From the NCBI GenBank assembly GCA_017387265.1, contig JAFOFM010000236.1, forward strand, positions 1 through 5,405: a stretch of DNA of 5,405 bases. The letters run 5' to 3'. A program made the translations under genes and the position numbers. Shown one piece after another: positions 1 to 5,405 of the stretch (the stretch's first letter is position 1; each line of letters opens with the position of its first letter). The notes below the pieces were generated by a model. The model saw nothing but the letters and a program-made list of their open reading frames with translations. It had not been told where the DNA came from and ran no database searches. This stretch comes from Peptococcaceae bacterium. Its GTDB lineage: Bacteria > Bacillota > Peptococcia > Peptococcales > Peptococcaceae.

Positions 1-194
1 GCAATGTAGCCATCCGGAGCCTTTTGCTGCTGGTCTACTTTCAGAATAAAGCCATCTTTCAGTTCAAAATCCGGATGAGTAACTGCAATAATATCACTGC
101 CGCCAGAACCGCCACAGCCGGATAAGCCTGTTAAACACAATAAGAATATAAGCACTACACTTACACGTGATACACTAGACTTTTTCATTTTCAT
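1..194 (-). CDS. Lipoprotein, N-terminal part only (runs off left edge)
   Basis: This is the first 64 codons of an exported lipoprotein; the rest lies beyond position 1. The translation opens with a basic stretch (Lys2, Lys4, Lys5, Arg10), then a hydrophobic core at about residues 11-24, then a lipobox L-S-G-C with Cys27 as the residue that would be lipidated. A Gly/Ser-rich linker (residues 28-33) follows, as is usual after a lipobox. By family knowledge it would be exported by Sec, lipidated by Lgt and cleaved by signal peptidase II. The ATG at 194 is chosen because GGAGGGG (201-207) lies 6 bases upstream; the in-frame ATG at 188 would be 12 bases away. The mature part ends in the window at a D-G-Y-I sequence, too short to name a family. 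It has its own candidate promoter and is separated from the CatA-like gene by a terminator, so it is probably a separate transcription unit. Function unknown. Confidence 0.85.
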   Translation of the reverse strand, partial: MKMKKSSVSRVSVVLIFLLCLTGLSGCGGSGGSDIIAVTHPDFELKDGFILKVDQQQKAPDGYI

Positions 195-243
195 AATTAT
201 CCCCTCCAAATTGCACAGAACAATACTGCACATTATTAAATTC

Positions 244-272
244 AGTTTACAACATTGTTTACGTTATTTCAA
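244..272 (-). promoter_or_regulatory. Candidate sigma-A-type promoter of the lipoprotein gene
   Basis: On the minus strand, TTGAAA (267-272) and TAAACT (244-249) are separated by exactly 17 bases. The -35 matches the consensus at 4 of 6 positions and the -10 also at 4 of 6. Transcription would begin near 237, leaving a leader of about 43 bases before the ATG at 194. A 7-bp inverted repeat (AACATTG at 251-257, CAATGTT at 270-276) fills the spacer and overlaps the -35, so binding there could regulate the promoter. The assignment rests on sequence match and position only. Confidence 0.45.
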
Positions 273-309
273 TGTTTTCATAGGCTCTTGCATACAAAGC
301 ATTCCGGCA

Positions 310-343
310 AAACAAAAGAGTCTCGAGAAGTATCTCGAGGCTC
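310..343 (-). terminator. Intrinsic terminator of the AraC-GNAT / CatA-like operon
   Basis: An 11-position stem (318-328 with 333-343) with the 4-base loop AGTA (plus strand) begins 10 bases beyond the CatA-like stop codon. Read on the minus strand, it has one A-C mismatch (positions 321/340) and is followed by a T-rich tract, TTTTGTTTTG. This is the layout of a Rho-independent terminator for the genes at 354-1840. It matches the terminator at 1945-1977 at 29 of 30 positions over 314-343. On the plus strand the mismatch becomes a G-U pair, but no T run follows. Confidence 0.8.
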
Positions 344-353
344 CTGCATTTAC

Positions 354-998
354 TTATTTATGATTGAGGCTTGCTGTCTGTAAGCTGTTTATTTCCTTTT
401 GCAAGTTTGCTAAAAATCTGCCTGCATGAGCGCCATCCATCTGTGTATGATGAAATTGAAAAGAGAGCGTTAAATAATATCGGAATAATTTCTTTTTGTA
501 TCTGCCCCAGATGATAAAGGGGTTATTAAAAATCCCGCTGTTCATACCAACGGCGCCATCAATTTCGGTATCAATAATCGCTGATGTTCCGATTACCATG
601 CTATTGCCAGATAAATCTCTGTCCTGACAGTTTTCTGCAACCCACGCGGTATGTGTTAAATAGTCTTGATTGTATTGCGCTAAATCTTCTACAAATAAAA
701 TGTCACAAGAACTGACCTCGCCATTTTTATTCTTTACGATTGTATTGACTGCAATTTGATCATATTGCATAAGCTTTTCGCCGACGGGAATTGTGTAAAA
801 TTCTTTTATATTCACTGCAGACTTACCAATGCAATAACCAAGAAGCATATTAAATTTCAATCCGGTTCTTTTCCGGATTCGGATTAGATTTGTCACATCG
901 AATGTCTTAAAAAAAGTCACCATTGGATTAGGAGCATTCATCCACAATGCATATGCCATTGCTCTTGTTGTGTCTTCTGGATTCCGTTCAATTACCAC
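354..998 (-). CDS. CatA-like (type A chloramphenicol acetyltransferase fold) O-acyltransferase
   Basis: The 214-residue product matches the length and layout of trimeric type A chloramphenicol acetyltransferases. The catalytic signature H-H-T-Q-M-D-G lies at residues 183-189: His184 aligns with the general base (His195 of CAT-III) and Asp188 with the structural Asp199. The following A-G-R-F-L segment also fits. I see no obvious counterpart of CAT Ser148: the region 138-150 reads T-S-A-I-I-D-T-E-I-D-G-A-V and an ungapped match puts no serine there. The enzyme probably transfers an acetyl group from acetyl-CoA to a hydroxyl, but the acceptor is unknown and chloramphenicol resistance should not be assumed. 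The start is GTG at 998, 6 bases after GGAGGA (1005-1010); this start lies inside the last codons of the upstream AraC-GNAT gene (7-base overlap), which suggests translational coupling. A terminator follows directly. Confidence 0.85.
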   Translation of the reverse strand: MVIERNPEDTTRAMAYALWMNAPNPMVTFFKTFDVTNLIRIRKRTGLKFNMLLGYCIGKSAVNIKEFYTIPVGEKLMQYDQIAVNTIVKNKNGEVSSCDILFVEDLAQYNQDYLTHTAWVAENCQDRDLSGNSMVIGTSAIIDTEIDGAVGMNSGIFNNPFIIWGRYKKKLFRYYLTLSFQFHHTQMDGAHAGRFLANLQKEINSLQTASLNHK

Positions 999-1840
999 TT
1001 TGTATCCTCCTTTTCTTTCGGAGAAATAGCAAAACGCTGTGTCGGATAACCGTATTCGATCAGCAATTCTTTTTCTGCAAAGCCTAAATTTTTTAATAAC
1101 GCACGATGGCCTGTATCCGCTCGATCCCCTTCCCGATAGGTTGTCATACTGATTTCCTTTCCGGATAAATGCGTTTCCAGCAGAACATCTAAAAATAATT
1201 TCTGGATGTCCTGTTTGCGGTATTGCGGATGTATACCTAAAAACTCAATGCAGCCCGGGGTATCGGAAAAAGCCATCGCGCCAACCAGAATATCCCCATC
1301 TTTTAATACAAGTGCATGGTTTTCGTTTATGTGTCTTGTTATCGCACGCAAATAGTCTTCTTCGTTCATAACCGGGTATCCATCAATCACTAACCGCATT
1401 AAGTCCATCCAGATTGGAATATCACTTTTTTCAGCAAAACAAATATTTTCCTTAGTAAAATGTTTATTGACCATATTTCTATGTAACGTAAATCTCAGTT
1501 GTAACGGATAAAACTCACGATTTTCCCGATACCGTGCAGGTGAAATTTTATACATCGATTTAAATGCCGAGGAAAAAGCCTGCTGACTCTCATAACCGCA
1601 AATGAAAGCGATTTCTATAATCGGCCTGTCTGAAAAAACCAGTAGTTTTGCTGCCTCAGTCAGCTGCCGACGTCCGGCATAGTCATGAATCGTCATACCT
1701 ACCGTATCAGAAAACAGCCGATGTAAATGGTACTTTGAATAATGCACTGCTTCAGAAATCTTCTCCAGATTCAGCTTGTTATTAAGATTGTTTTCAATAT
1801 AATCAATCACTTTTTCAATATTCGCAATATTATCGTTCAC
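992..1840 (-). CDS. AraC-family regulator fused to a GNAT-like C-terminal domain
   Basis: A 282-residue protein. Residues 1-107 form a complete AraC/XylS DNA-binding domain: the first helix-turn-helix is at about 24-50 (L-E-K-I-S-E-A-V-H-Y-S-K-Y-H-L-H-R-L-F) and the second at about 73-105 (I-I-E-I-A-F-I-C-G-Y-E-S, then F-K-S-M-Y-K-I-S-P-A-R-Y-R). Residues 130-270 look like a GNAT acetyltransferase fold, with the strand I-E-F-L-G-I-H-P (198-205) leading into the acetyl-CoA loop. That loop reads R-K-Q-D-I-Q (208-213), where GNATs have R-x-x-G-x-G/A, so both small residues are replaced. This suggests a ligand sensor or weakened enzyme, although activity is not excluded. The start is GTG at 1840 after AAGGGGGA (1848-1855). 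It has its own extended -10 promoter and overlaps the CatA-like gene by 7 bases, so it probably regulates that operon, including itself. The signal is unknown. Confidence 0.85.
   Translation of the reverse strand: MNDNIANIEKVIDYIENNLNNKLNLEKISEAVHYSKYHLHRLFSDTVGMTIHDYAGRRQLTEAAKLLVFSDRPIIEIAFICGYESQQAFSSAFKSMYKISPARYRENREFYPLQLRFTLHRNMVNKHFTKENICFAEKSDIPIWMDLMRLVIDGYPVMNEEDYLRAITRHINENHALVLKDGDILVGAMAFSDTPGCIEFLGIHPQYRKQDIQKLFLDVLLETHLSGKEISMTTYREGDRADTGHRALLKNLGFAEKELLIEYGYPTQRFAISPKEKEDTKW
999..1010 (-). promoter_or_regulatory. Ribosome binding site of the CatA-like gene, inside the upstream gene
   Basis: GGAGGA (1005-1010), preceded by AAAA, sits 6 bases from the GTG at 998. It lies within the final codons of the AraC-GNAT gene, whose stop codon (992-994) comes after the GTG. 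It decides the GTG start, since the next ATG would be many codons inside the protein, and it allows terminating ribosomes to re-initiate on the next gene. Confidence 0.7.
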
Positions 1841-1865
1841 GATTTATTCCCCCTTTCAAAGAAGG

Positions 1866-1874
1866 ATTATAGCA
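1866..1874 (-). promoter_or_regulatory. Extended -10 promoter of the AraC-GNAT / CatA-like operon
   Basis: The minus strand reads TGC followed by a perfect TATAAT. The position 17 bases upstream is AAAACA, only a 3 of 6 match to the -35 consensus, so the promoter may depend on the extended -10 and on an activator, as is common for AraC-controlled genes. Transcription would start near 1859, giving a leader of about 20 bases that contains the ribosome binding site. Two nested inverted repeats overlap this region: ATAGCAA (1869-1875) with TTGCTAT (1903-1909), and AAAACA (1874-1879) with TGTTTT (1889-1894). They are candidate operators. Confidence 0.65.
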
Positions 1875-1944
1875 AAACAAAGAATCTCTGTTTTAATATT
1901 TCTTGCTATTCGCAGCCGGTTTTCTGAATAAAACAGCATGCACT

Positions 1945-1977
1945 AAAAAGAGCCTCGAGAAGTATCTCGAGGCTCTT
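1945..1977 (-). terminator. Strong intrinsic terminator after the GNAT gene
   Basis: A perfect 13-bp stem (1948-1960 with 1965-1977) and a 4-base loop lie 20 bases beyond the GNAT stop codon. On the minus strand the 3' arm runs into a run of five T (1945-1949), a classic Rho-independent terminator. It separates the GNAT gene from the AraC-GNAT operon, whose promoter lies only about 70 bases further on. The core is nearly identical to the terminator at 310-343. Confidence 0.9.
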
Positions 1978-1997
1978 ATAATTACTGATTCGTTAAT

Positions 1998-2618
1998 TTA
2001 GAACAGCTGACCCGGAAGTTTTAATTTTTCTTTCGGCGGGAACTGTTTATCAAATTCCTCTGCCGCAGCTTCATCCACAAAATAGCCCTGCGGGGTTTTA
2101 TATTCCCCGGTGCTGCCATTCAGATAGCCAGGAATCAGTTCTTTGCACAGAAAGAACGAGGCATCGTCTCCGTCCGGTAATCCATGATAGCGGATACCGT
2201 ATTCACTTGCATATTTAAAGCCGCTTTTTCCGTAAAAATCAATATTTCCTTCAAAGCAGACCGCGCCGCAGCCAAGTGCAGCTGCCTGTTCCAGTGAATA
2301 GTCCAGAAGAATTTTCCCATAGCCTTTTCGCTGCAATTCTTTACAGATGCAGATCGGCCCCATAGTCATAATAGGAATCTGCCGTCCATCATCCGTATTG
2401 ATTACTGCATGCATAAACATATTCTGCCCAATCAGCTTACCGTTTTGCTCCATCACAAAATCCAACTCCGGTACAAAGGCAGAATCGTTTCTCAGCTGGT
2501 TTAACACATAATGCTCCAGGCATCCCGGCCGATACACATTCCAGAATGATTCTCTGACGAGATTTTCGACTTCACGGTGTTCTTCTTTTTGTTCTAACCG
2601 AATAATATAGTGATTCAT
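1998..2618 (-). CDS. GNAT family N-acetyltransferase (YhbS-like)
   Basis: A 206-residue, single-domain GNAT enzyme that would transfer an acetyl group from acetyl-CoA to an amine. The acetyl-CoA binding loop is intact: Q-R-K-G-Y-G at residues 96-101, after the strand I-M-T-M-G-P-I-C-I (83-91). A later F-Y-G-K-S-G-F at 128-134 is the conserved 'FY...GF' element of the fold, where a tyrosine often acts as the general acid. The overall layout resembles the YhbS/COG3153 group, with an added C-terminal segment (about 165-206) rich in charged residues. The substrate cannot be told from the sequence. The start is ATG at 2618, 7 bases after CAGGAGGA (2626-2633). It lies downstream of secA in the same direction, across a 176-bp structured gap with no convincing promoter, so it may be transcribed partly by read-through from secA. 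A strong terminator follows. Confidence 0.85.
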   Translation of the reverse strand: MNHYIIRLEQKEEHREVENLVRESFWNVYRPGCLEHYVLNQLRNDSAFVPELDFVMEQNGKLIGQNMFMHAVINTDDGRQIPIMTMGPICICKELQRKGYGKILLDYSLEQAAALGCGAVCFEGNIDFYGKSGFKYASEYGIRYHGLPDGDDASFFLCKELIPGYLNGSTGEYKTPQGYFVDEAAAEEFDKQFPPKEKLKLPGQLF

Positions 2619-2665
2619 AATTGTTTCCTCCTGAATGATTGAATGATTTTTAATTCAATTCTTTT

Positions 2666-2706
2666 CCGGGAGGACTGCACGATTGTTTCGTAACCCTCCC
2701 GGTTAC
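2666..2706 (-). other. Two mutually exclusive hairpins in the GNAT leader
   Basis: Structure A is a perfect 8-bp GC-rich stem, CCGGGAGG (2666-2673) with CCTCCCGG (2695-2702). Inside its 21-base loop is a second stem, ACGA (2679-2682) with TCGT (2688-2691), capped by 5 bases. Structure B pairs GTAACC (2690-2695) with GGTTAC (2701-2706) around a 5-base loop and uses bases of both stems of A, so the two cannot form together. Neither is followed by a T run on the minus strand (AAAAGAATT follows), so this is not a simple terminator. It lies 48 bases upstream of the GNAT start. A regulatory role is inference; no known riboswitch motif was recognised. Confidence 0.45.
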
Positions 2707-2738
2707 ATTACAATCTCCAGTGTACTAATATGTTTCAA
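2703..2738 (-). CDS. Possible 11-residue leader peptide before the GNAT gene
   Basis: A short reading frame starts with TTG at 2738, 9 bases after a good AAGGAG (2748-2753), and would encode M-K-H-I-S-T-L-E-I-V-M followed by TAA. The last sense codon plus stop (ATG TAA, 2703-2708) has its own GGAG 6 bases upstream (2715-2718), so it could also act as a minimal start-stop frame. The stop codon lies inside one arm of the hairpin GTAACC/GGTTAC, the arrangement expected if ribosome position were to affect leader folding. TTG start, tiny size and the lack of comparison make this tentative; chance occurrence is quite possible. Confidence 0.2.
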   Translation of the reverse strand: MKHISTLEIVM

Positions 2739-2770
2739 AAAGCAAATCTCCTTGGATTCAAATAAATTTA

Positions 2771-2788
2771 TTGTCTGCCGTCAGACAA
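2771..2788 (-). terminator. Weak hairpin after secA, possible leaky terminator
   Basis: A 7-bp perfect stem (TTGTCTG at 2771-2777, CAGACAA at 2782-2788) with a 4-base loop begins 6 bases after the secA stop codon. On the minus strand it is followed by TAAATTTATTTG, which is AT-rich but lacks an unbroken T run. It may slow or partly terminate transcription, or protect the 3' end of the secA message; read-through into the GNAT gene is likely. Confidence 0.4.
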
Positions 2789-2794
2789 GTTCTC

Positions 2795-5299
2795 TTACTG
2801 ACCGCAGCAGTGTTTATATTTTTTACCGCTGCCGCAAGGGCACAAATCGTTTCTGCCGACTTTTTCTTTGTTTACTTTTGGTTTTTTCACAGGAGCTTCA
2901 TCGCCATGGGATGCTTCCAGAATGTCGGTACGTTCTTTTGGTTTTTCCACGATAGCAACACGGAAAATCAGACGAATGGTTTCGTACTGAATTTCGTACA
3001 TCATCTGCTGGAACATGTCGAACGCTTCGTTTTTGTATTCATCAACCGGGTTGCGTTGTGCATAGGCACGCAGGTTAATACCCTGACGCAGCTGATCCAT
3101 AGCATCTAAGTGTTCCATCCATTTGATATCTACGTTTTTCAGCAGAATCAGACGCTCTACTTCGTGGAACTGGTCGCTGCCCAGCTCTTCTTCACGCTGA
3201 TGGTAACGGCCCAGAGCTACTTCTTTTAAGTAAGCAGCCACTTCCGGTTTTTCCATTTTGAGAATTTTTTCTTTGTTAATCGGCTCAGGCAGAGCAAATG
3301 CTTCCACCATACGCTGCTGCAGTAAATCTAAATCCCATTCTTCCGGATATTTACCCGCTGCGGAGATTTCCTCCAGAATGGTTTCGGCAATGGTTTCTAC
3401 CATGCTCTGCAGGCTCGCGCTCATATTTTCGCCCATCAGAATCTGACGACGCTGCCCGTAAATAACTTCACGCTGCTGGTTCATTACGTTGTCGTATTCC
3501 AGAACGTTTTTACGGATTTCGAAGTTGCGAACTTCCACGCGTTTCTGCGCGGTTTCGATACTCTTGGAAATCATTTTATTTTCGATTGGCATATCATCGT
3601 CCATACCGATTTTATCCATAATGCCGGTAATGTTATCTGCACCGAAACGACGCATTAAATCGTCTTCTAACGAGATATAGAACTGAGTAAAACCAGGGTC
3701 ACCCTGACGACCGCTTCGACCGCGCAGCTGATTATCGATACGGCGTGCTTCATGACGCTCGGTACCAATGATGTATAAGCCGCCTAAGCCTTTTACGCCC
3801 TCGCCCAGCACAATGTCAGTACCACGACCAGCCATATTGGTTGCGATGGTTACGGTATTCGGCTGACCGGCTAATGCTACAATTTCAGCCTCTTTATCAT
3901 GATATTTTGCATTTAACACCTGATGCGGAATGCCTCTGCGTTTTAACAGCTCACTCAGGAATTCGGAAATCTGAATGGATACGGTACCAACCAGCACAGG
4001 CTGTCCCGCCTGGTAACGTTCTACCACTTTTTCCACGATTGCTTTGTATTTCCCCATCTGAGTACGGTAAACAACATCCGGACGGTCCTCACGAACAACC
4101 GGTTTGTTGGTTGGGATAATTACAACATCCATACCGTAAATGCCGCGGAATTCATCTTCCTCGGTTTTTGCAGTACCGGTCATACCAGCCAGTTTGTTAT
4201 ACATACGGAAGTAGTTCTGGAAGGTGATGGTCGCTAATGTCTGCGATTCTTTCTCGATTTTTACGCCTTCTTTTGCTTCAATCGCCTGATGCAGACCTTC
4301 GCTGTAACGGCGGCCAAACATTAAACGGCCGGTAAATTCGTCTACGATGATAACCTGGTCATCTCTTACTACGTAATCGCGATCGCGTTTCATGATAACA
4401 TGAGCACGCAGACCCTGATTTACGTGATGCGCCAGCTCCATGTTGCTCTCATCGGCCAGGTTTTCGATACCCAGCAGTTTTTCCACATGGGAAACCCCTT
4501 CTTCGGTCAGCATAACATTTTTTGCTTTTTCATCTACAGTATAATCTTCTTCTGCACGCAGACGCGGAATCAGTTTGGACACCACGGTGTAATAATCTTT
4601 TGGTTTTTCGGCAGGGCCGGAAATAATTAACGGTGTTCTAGCCTCGTCGATGAGGATACTGTCCACCTCGTCCACCAGCGCATAGTTCAGTTCACGCTGT
4701 ACCATATTTTCCGGATGCATAACCATATTATCACGCAGATAGTCAAAGCCAAACTCATTGTTGGTACCATAGGTAATATCCGCTGCATACGCTTCTTTTC
4801 TCTGGTTAAAGTCCAGACCATGTACAATTAAACCTACACTTAAGCCCAGGAAATTATACAGTTTCCCCATCTGTTCGCTGTCACGGGTAGCCAGATAGTC
4901 ATTGACTGTAATAACGTGAACCCCTTTACCGGTTAATGCATTCAGATATACCGGCAGAGTAGCCACTAAAGTTTTCCCTTCCCCGGTTTTCATTTCTGCA
5001 ATACGGCCCTGGTGCAGCACCACGCCGCCCATCATCTGTACATCAAAATGACGCATGCCTAATACACGGGTAGATGCTTCACGCACAACCGCATAGGCTT
5101 CCGGCAGAATCTGATCCAGAGTTTCCCCTTTTGCCAGACGGGATTTAAATTCATCGGTTTTTGCGCGCAGAGCCTCATCAGAAAGTTTGCTCATTGCATC
5201 AGCAAAGCTGTTAATCTGCGCCACATATTTATCCAGTTTCTTTATATCTTTTTTGGTATCGTTATTTTCAATAAAGCTTCGTAAAAATTCAAACGCCAT
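2795..5299 (-). CDS. secA: SecA, ATPase motor of the Sec protein translocase
   Basis: SecA binds preproteins at the cytoplasmic membrane and drives them through SecYEG by ATP hydrolysis. The 834-residue product is complete and near the 841 of Bacillus SecA. Visible landmarks: Walker A G-E-G-K-T (106-110) and D-E-V-D (210-213, Walker B region) in the first nucleotide-binding domain; I-D-E-A-R-T (217-222) leading into the preprotein cross-linking domain (about 223-365); A-G-M-T-G-T-A (371-377); the second nucleotide-binding domain with T-N-M-A-G-R-G-T-D (487-495) and [13 protein letters not shown] (524-536); the helical scaffold (about 570-790); a Lys-rich linker; and a SEC-C zinc motif with Cys820, Cys822, Cys831 and Cys832. 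No truncation or key-residue loss is seen. The ATG at 5299 follows AAGGAGGG (5309-5316) by 9 bases. The often adjacent prfB is not next to it; a GNAT gene follows instead. Confidence 0.99.
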   Translation of the reverse strand: MAFEFLRSFIENNDTKKDIKKLDKYVAQINSFADAMSKLSDEALRAKTDEFKSRLAKGETLDQILPEAYAVVREASTRVLGMRHFDVQMMGGVVLHQGRIAEMKTGEGKTLVATLPVYLNALTGKGVHVITVNDYLATRDSEQMGKLYNFLGLSVGLIVHGLDFNQRKEAYAADITYGTNNEFGFDYLRDNMVMHPENMVQRELNYALVDEVDSILIDEARTPLIISGPAEKPKDYYTVVSKLIPRLRAEEDYTVDEKAKNVMLTEEGVSHVEKLLGIENLADESNMELAHHVNQGLRAHVIMKRDRDYVVRDDQVIIVDEFTGRLMFGRRYSEGLHQAIEAKEGVKIEKESQTLATITFQNYFRMYNKLAGMTGTAKTEEDEFRGIYGMDVVIIPTNKPVVREDRPDVVYRTQMGKYKAIVEKVVERYQAGQPVLVGTVSIQISEFLSELLKRRGIPHQVLNAKYHDKEAEIVALAGQPNTVTIATNMAGRGTDIVLGEGVKGLGGLYIIGTERHEARRIDNQLRGRSGRQGDPGFTQFYISLEDDLMRRFGADNITGIMDKIGMDDDMPIENKMISKSIETAQKRVEVRNFEIRKNVLEYDNVMNQQREVIYGQRRQILMGENMSASLQSMVETIAETILEEISAAGKYPEEWDLDLLQQRMVEAFALPEPINKEKILKMEKPEVAAYLKEVALGRYHQREEELGSDQFHEVERLILLKNVDIKWMEHLDAMDQLRQGINLRAYAQRNPVDEYKNEAFDMFQQMMYEIQYETIRLIFRVAIVEKPKERTDILEASHGDEAPVKKPKVNKEKVGRNDLCPCGSGKKYKHCCGQ

Positions 5300-5345
5300 C
5301 GAAATTAACCCTCCTTAATATTCTGGGTTCTAAACCATAACCTAT

Positions 5346-5354
5346 ATTATAACA
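5346..5354 (-). promoter_or_regulatory. secA: Extended -10 promoter of secA
   Basis: The minus strand reads TGT followed by a perfect TATAAT (5346-5351), an extended -10 element. The -35 region is poor (TTTCAA at a 17-base spacing, 3 of 6 matches). Transcription would begin near 5339, giving a leader of about 40 bases with the secA ribosome binding site at 5309-5316. A short inverted repeat, TGAAA-N5-TTTCA (5370-5384), covers the -35 region and could bind a regulator, but it is short enough to be chance. No secM-like gene is seen in the 106 bases available upstream. Confidence 0.65.
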
Positions 5355-5405
5355 CACCCAGCCCTCGCTTGAAACAGTATTTCATGTAAAAAATACCTTA
5401 TTGAC

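Noticed and set aside
1742..1927. A 61-codon plus-strand frame over the AraC start and promoter
   Set aside because: It covers the antisense of the first AraC helix-turn-helix and the operon promoter; no ribosome binding site or protein features.
2135..2320. A 61-codon minus-strand frame inside the GNAT gene
   Set aside because: It is an alternate frame of a well-supported enzyme that carries intact motifs in the main frame.
2666..2702. Intrinsic terminator between secA and the GNAT gene
   Set aside because: The stem is strong, but no T run follows on either strand (AAAAG on the minus, TTACATTAC on the plus), so it was recorded as a leader structure instead.
2600..2760. T-box or other known riboswitch before the GNAT gene
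   Set aside because: No T-box core sequence and no other recognised aptamer motif was found by eye.
2683..3109. Plus-strand reading frames opposite the 3' end of secA and its downstream gap
   Set aside because: They lie antisense to the zinc-motif end of secA, have no ribosome binding site of note and show no recognisable protein character.
3258..4630. Several plus-strand reading frames of 60-90 codons within secA
   Set aside because: They are antisense frames of a highly conserved gene, with no independent start signals.
5316..5349. Inverted repeat TAATAT / ATATTA spanning the secA leader and -10 element
   Set aside because: It is purely A/T and includes the -10 sequence itself, so chance is a sufficient explanation.
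1..5405. tRNA, rRNA, CRISPR arrays, insertion sequences or an origin
   Set aside because: No cloverleaf, regularly spaced repeats, transposase or DnaA-box cluster was seen anywhere in the window.

Overview
The window reads as chromosomal DNA of a low- to mid-GC member of the Bacillota (Firmicutes). The SecA is close to the Bacillus-type length, strong AAGGAGG-like ribosome binding sites precede the genes, GTG starts are used, and there is a Firmicutes-style AraC/GNAT/CatA-like accessory module. A Negativicutes or Clostridia origin is possible, but the sequence alone does not settle it. Every gene I can support lies on the minus strand, so the biological order runs from high to low coordinates.

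From right to left: (1) secA (2795-5299), complete, with an extended -10 promoter just upstream at 5346-5354. (2) A 176-bp gap (2619-2794) that holds a weak hairpin after secA, a possible 11-codon leader ORF, and two mutually exclusive hairpins. (3) A free-standing GNAT acetyltransferase (1998-2618) ending at a strong intrinsic terminator (1945-1977). (4) A two-gene operon with its own extended -10 promoter at 1866-1874: an AraC-type regulator fused to a GNAT-like domain (992-1840), overlapping by 7 bases a CatA-like acyltransferase (354-998), and closed by a second terminator (310-343) almost identical to the first. (5) The 5' end of a lipoprotein gene (1-194, running off the left edge) with its own candidate promoter and an operator-like inverted repeat.

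SecA is the housekeeping ATPase of protein export, and the lipoprotein is a potential Sec client, though nothing suggests they are co-regulated. The middle of the window is an accessory block with three acyltransferase folds: one free GNAT, one GNAT fused to a DNA-binding domain, and one CatA-like enzyme. The AraC-GNAT protein probably controls its own operon and the CatA-like gene in response to a small molecule; its GNAT part has lost glycines in the acetyl-CoA loop, which suits a sensor better than an enzyme. The points most worth a second look are this fusion/CatA pair, the identical terminators on either side of it, and the structured leader in front of the free GNAT gene. No RNA genes, insertion sequences, CRISPR arrays or origins were seen.
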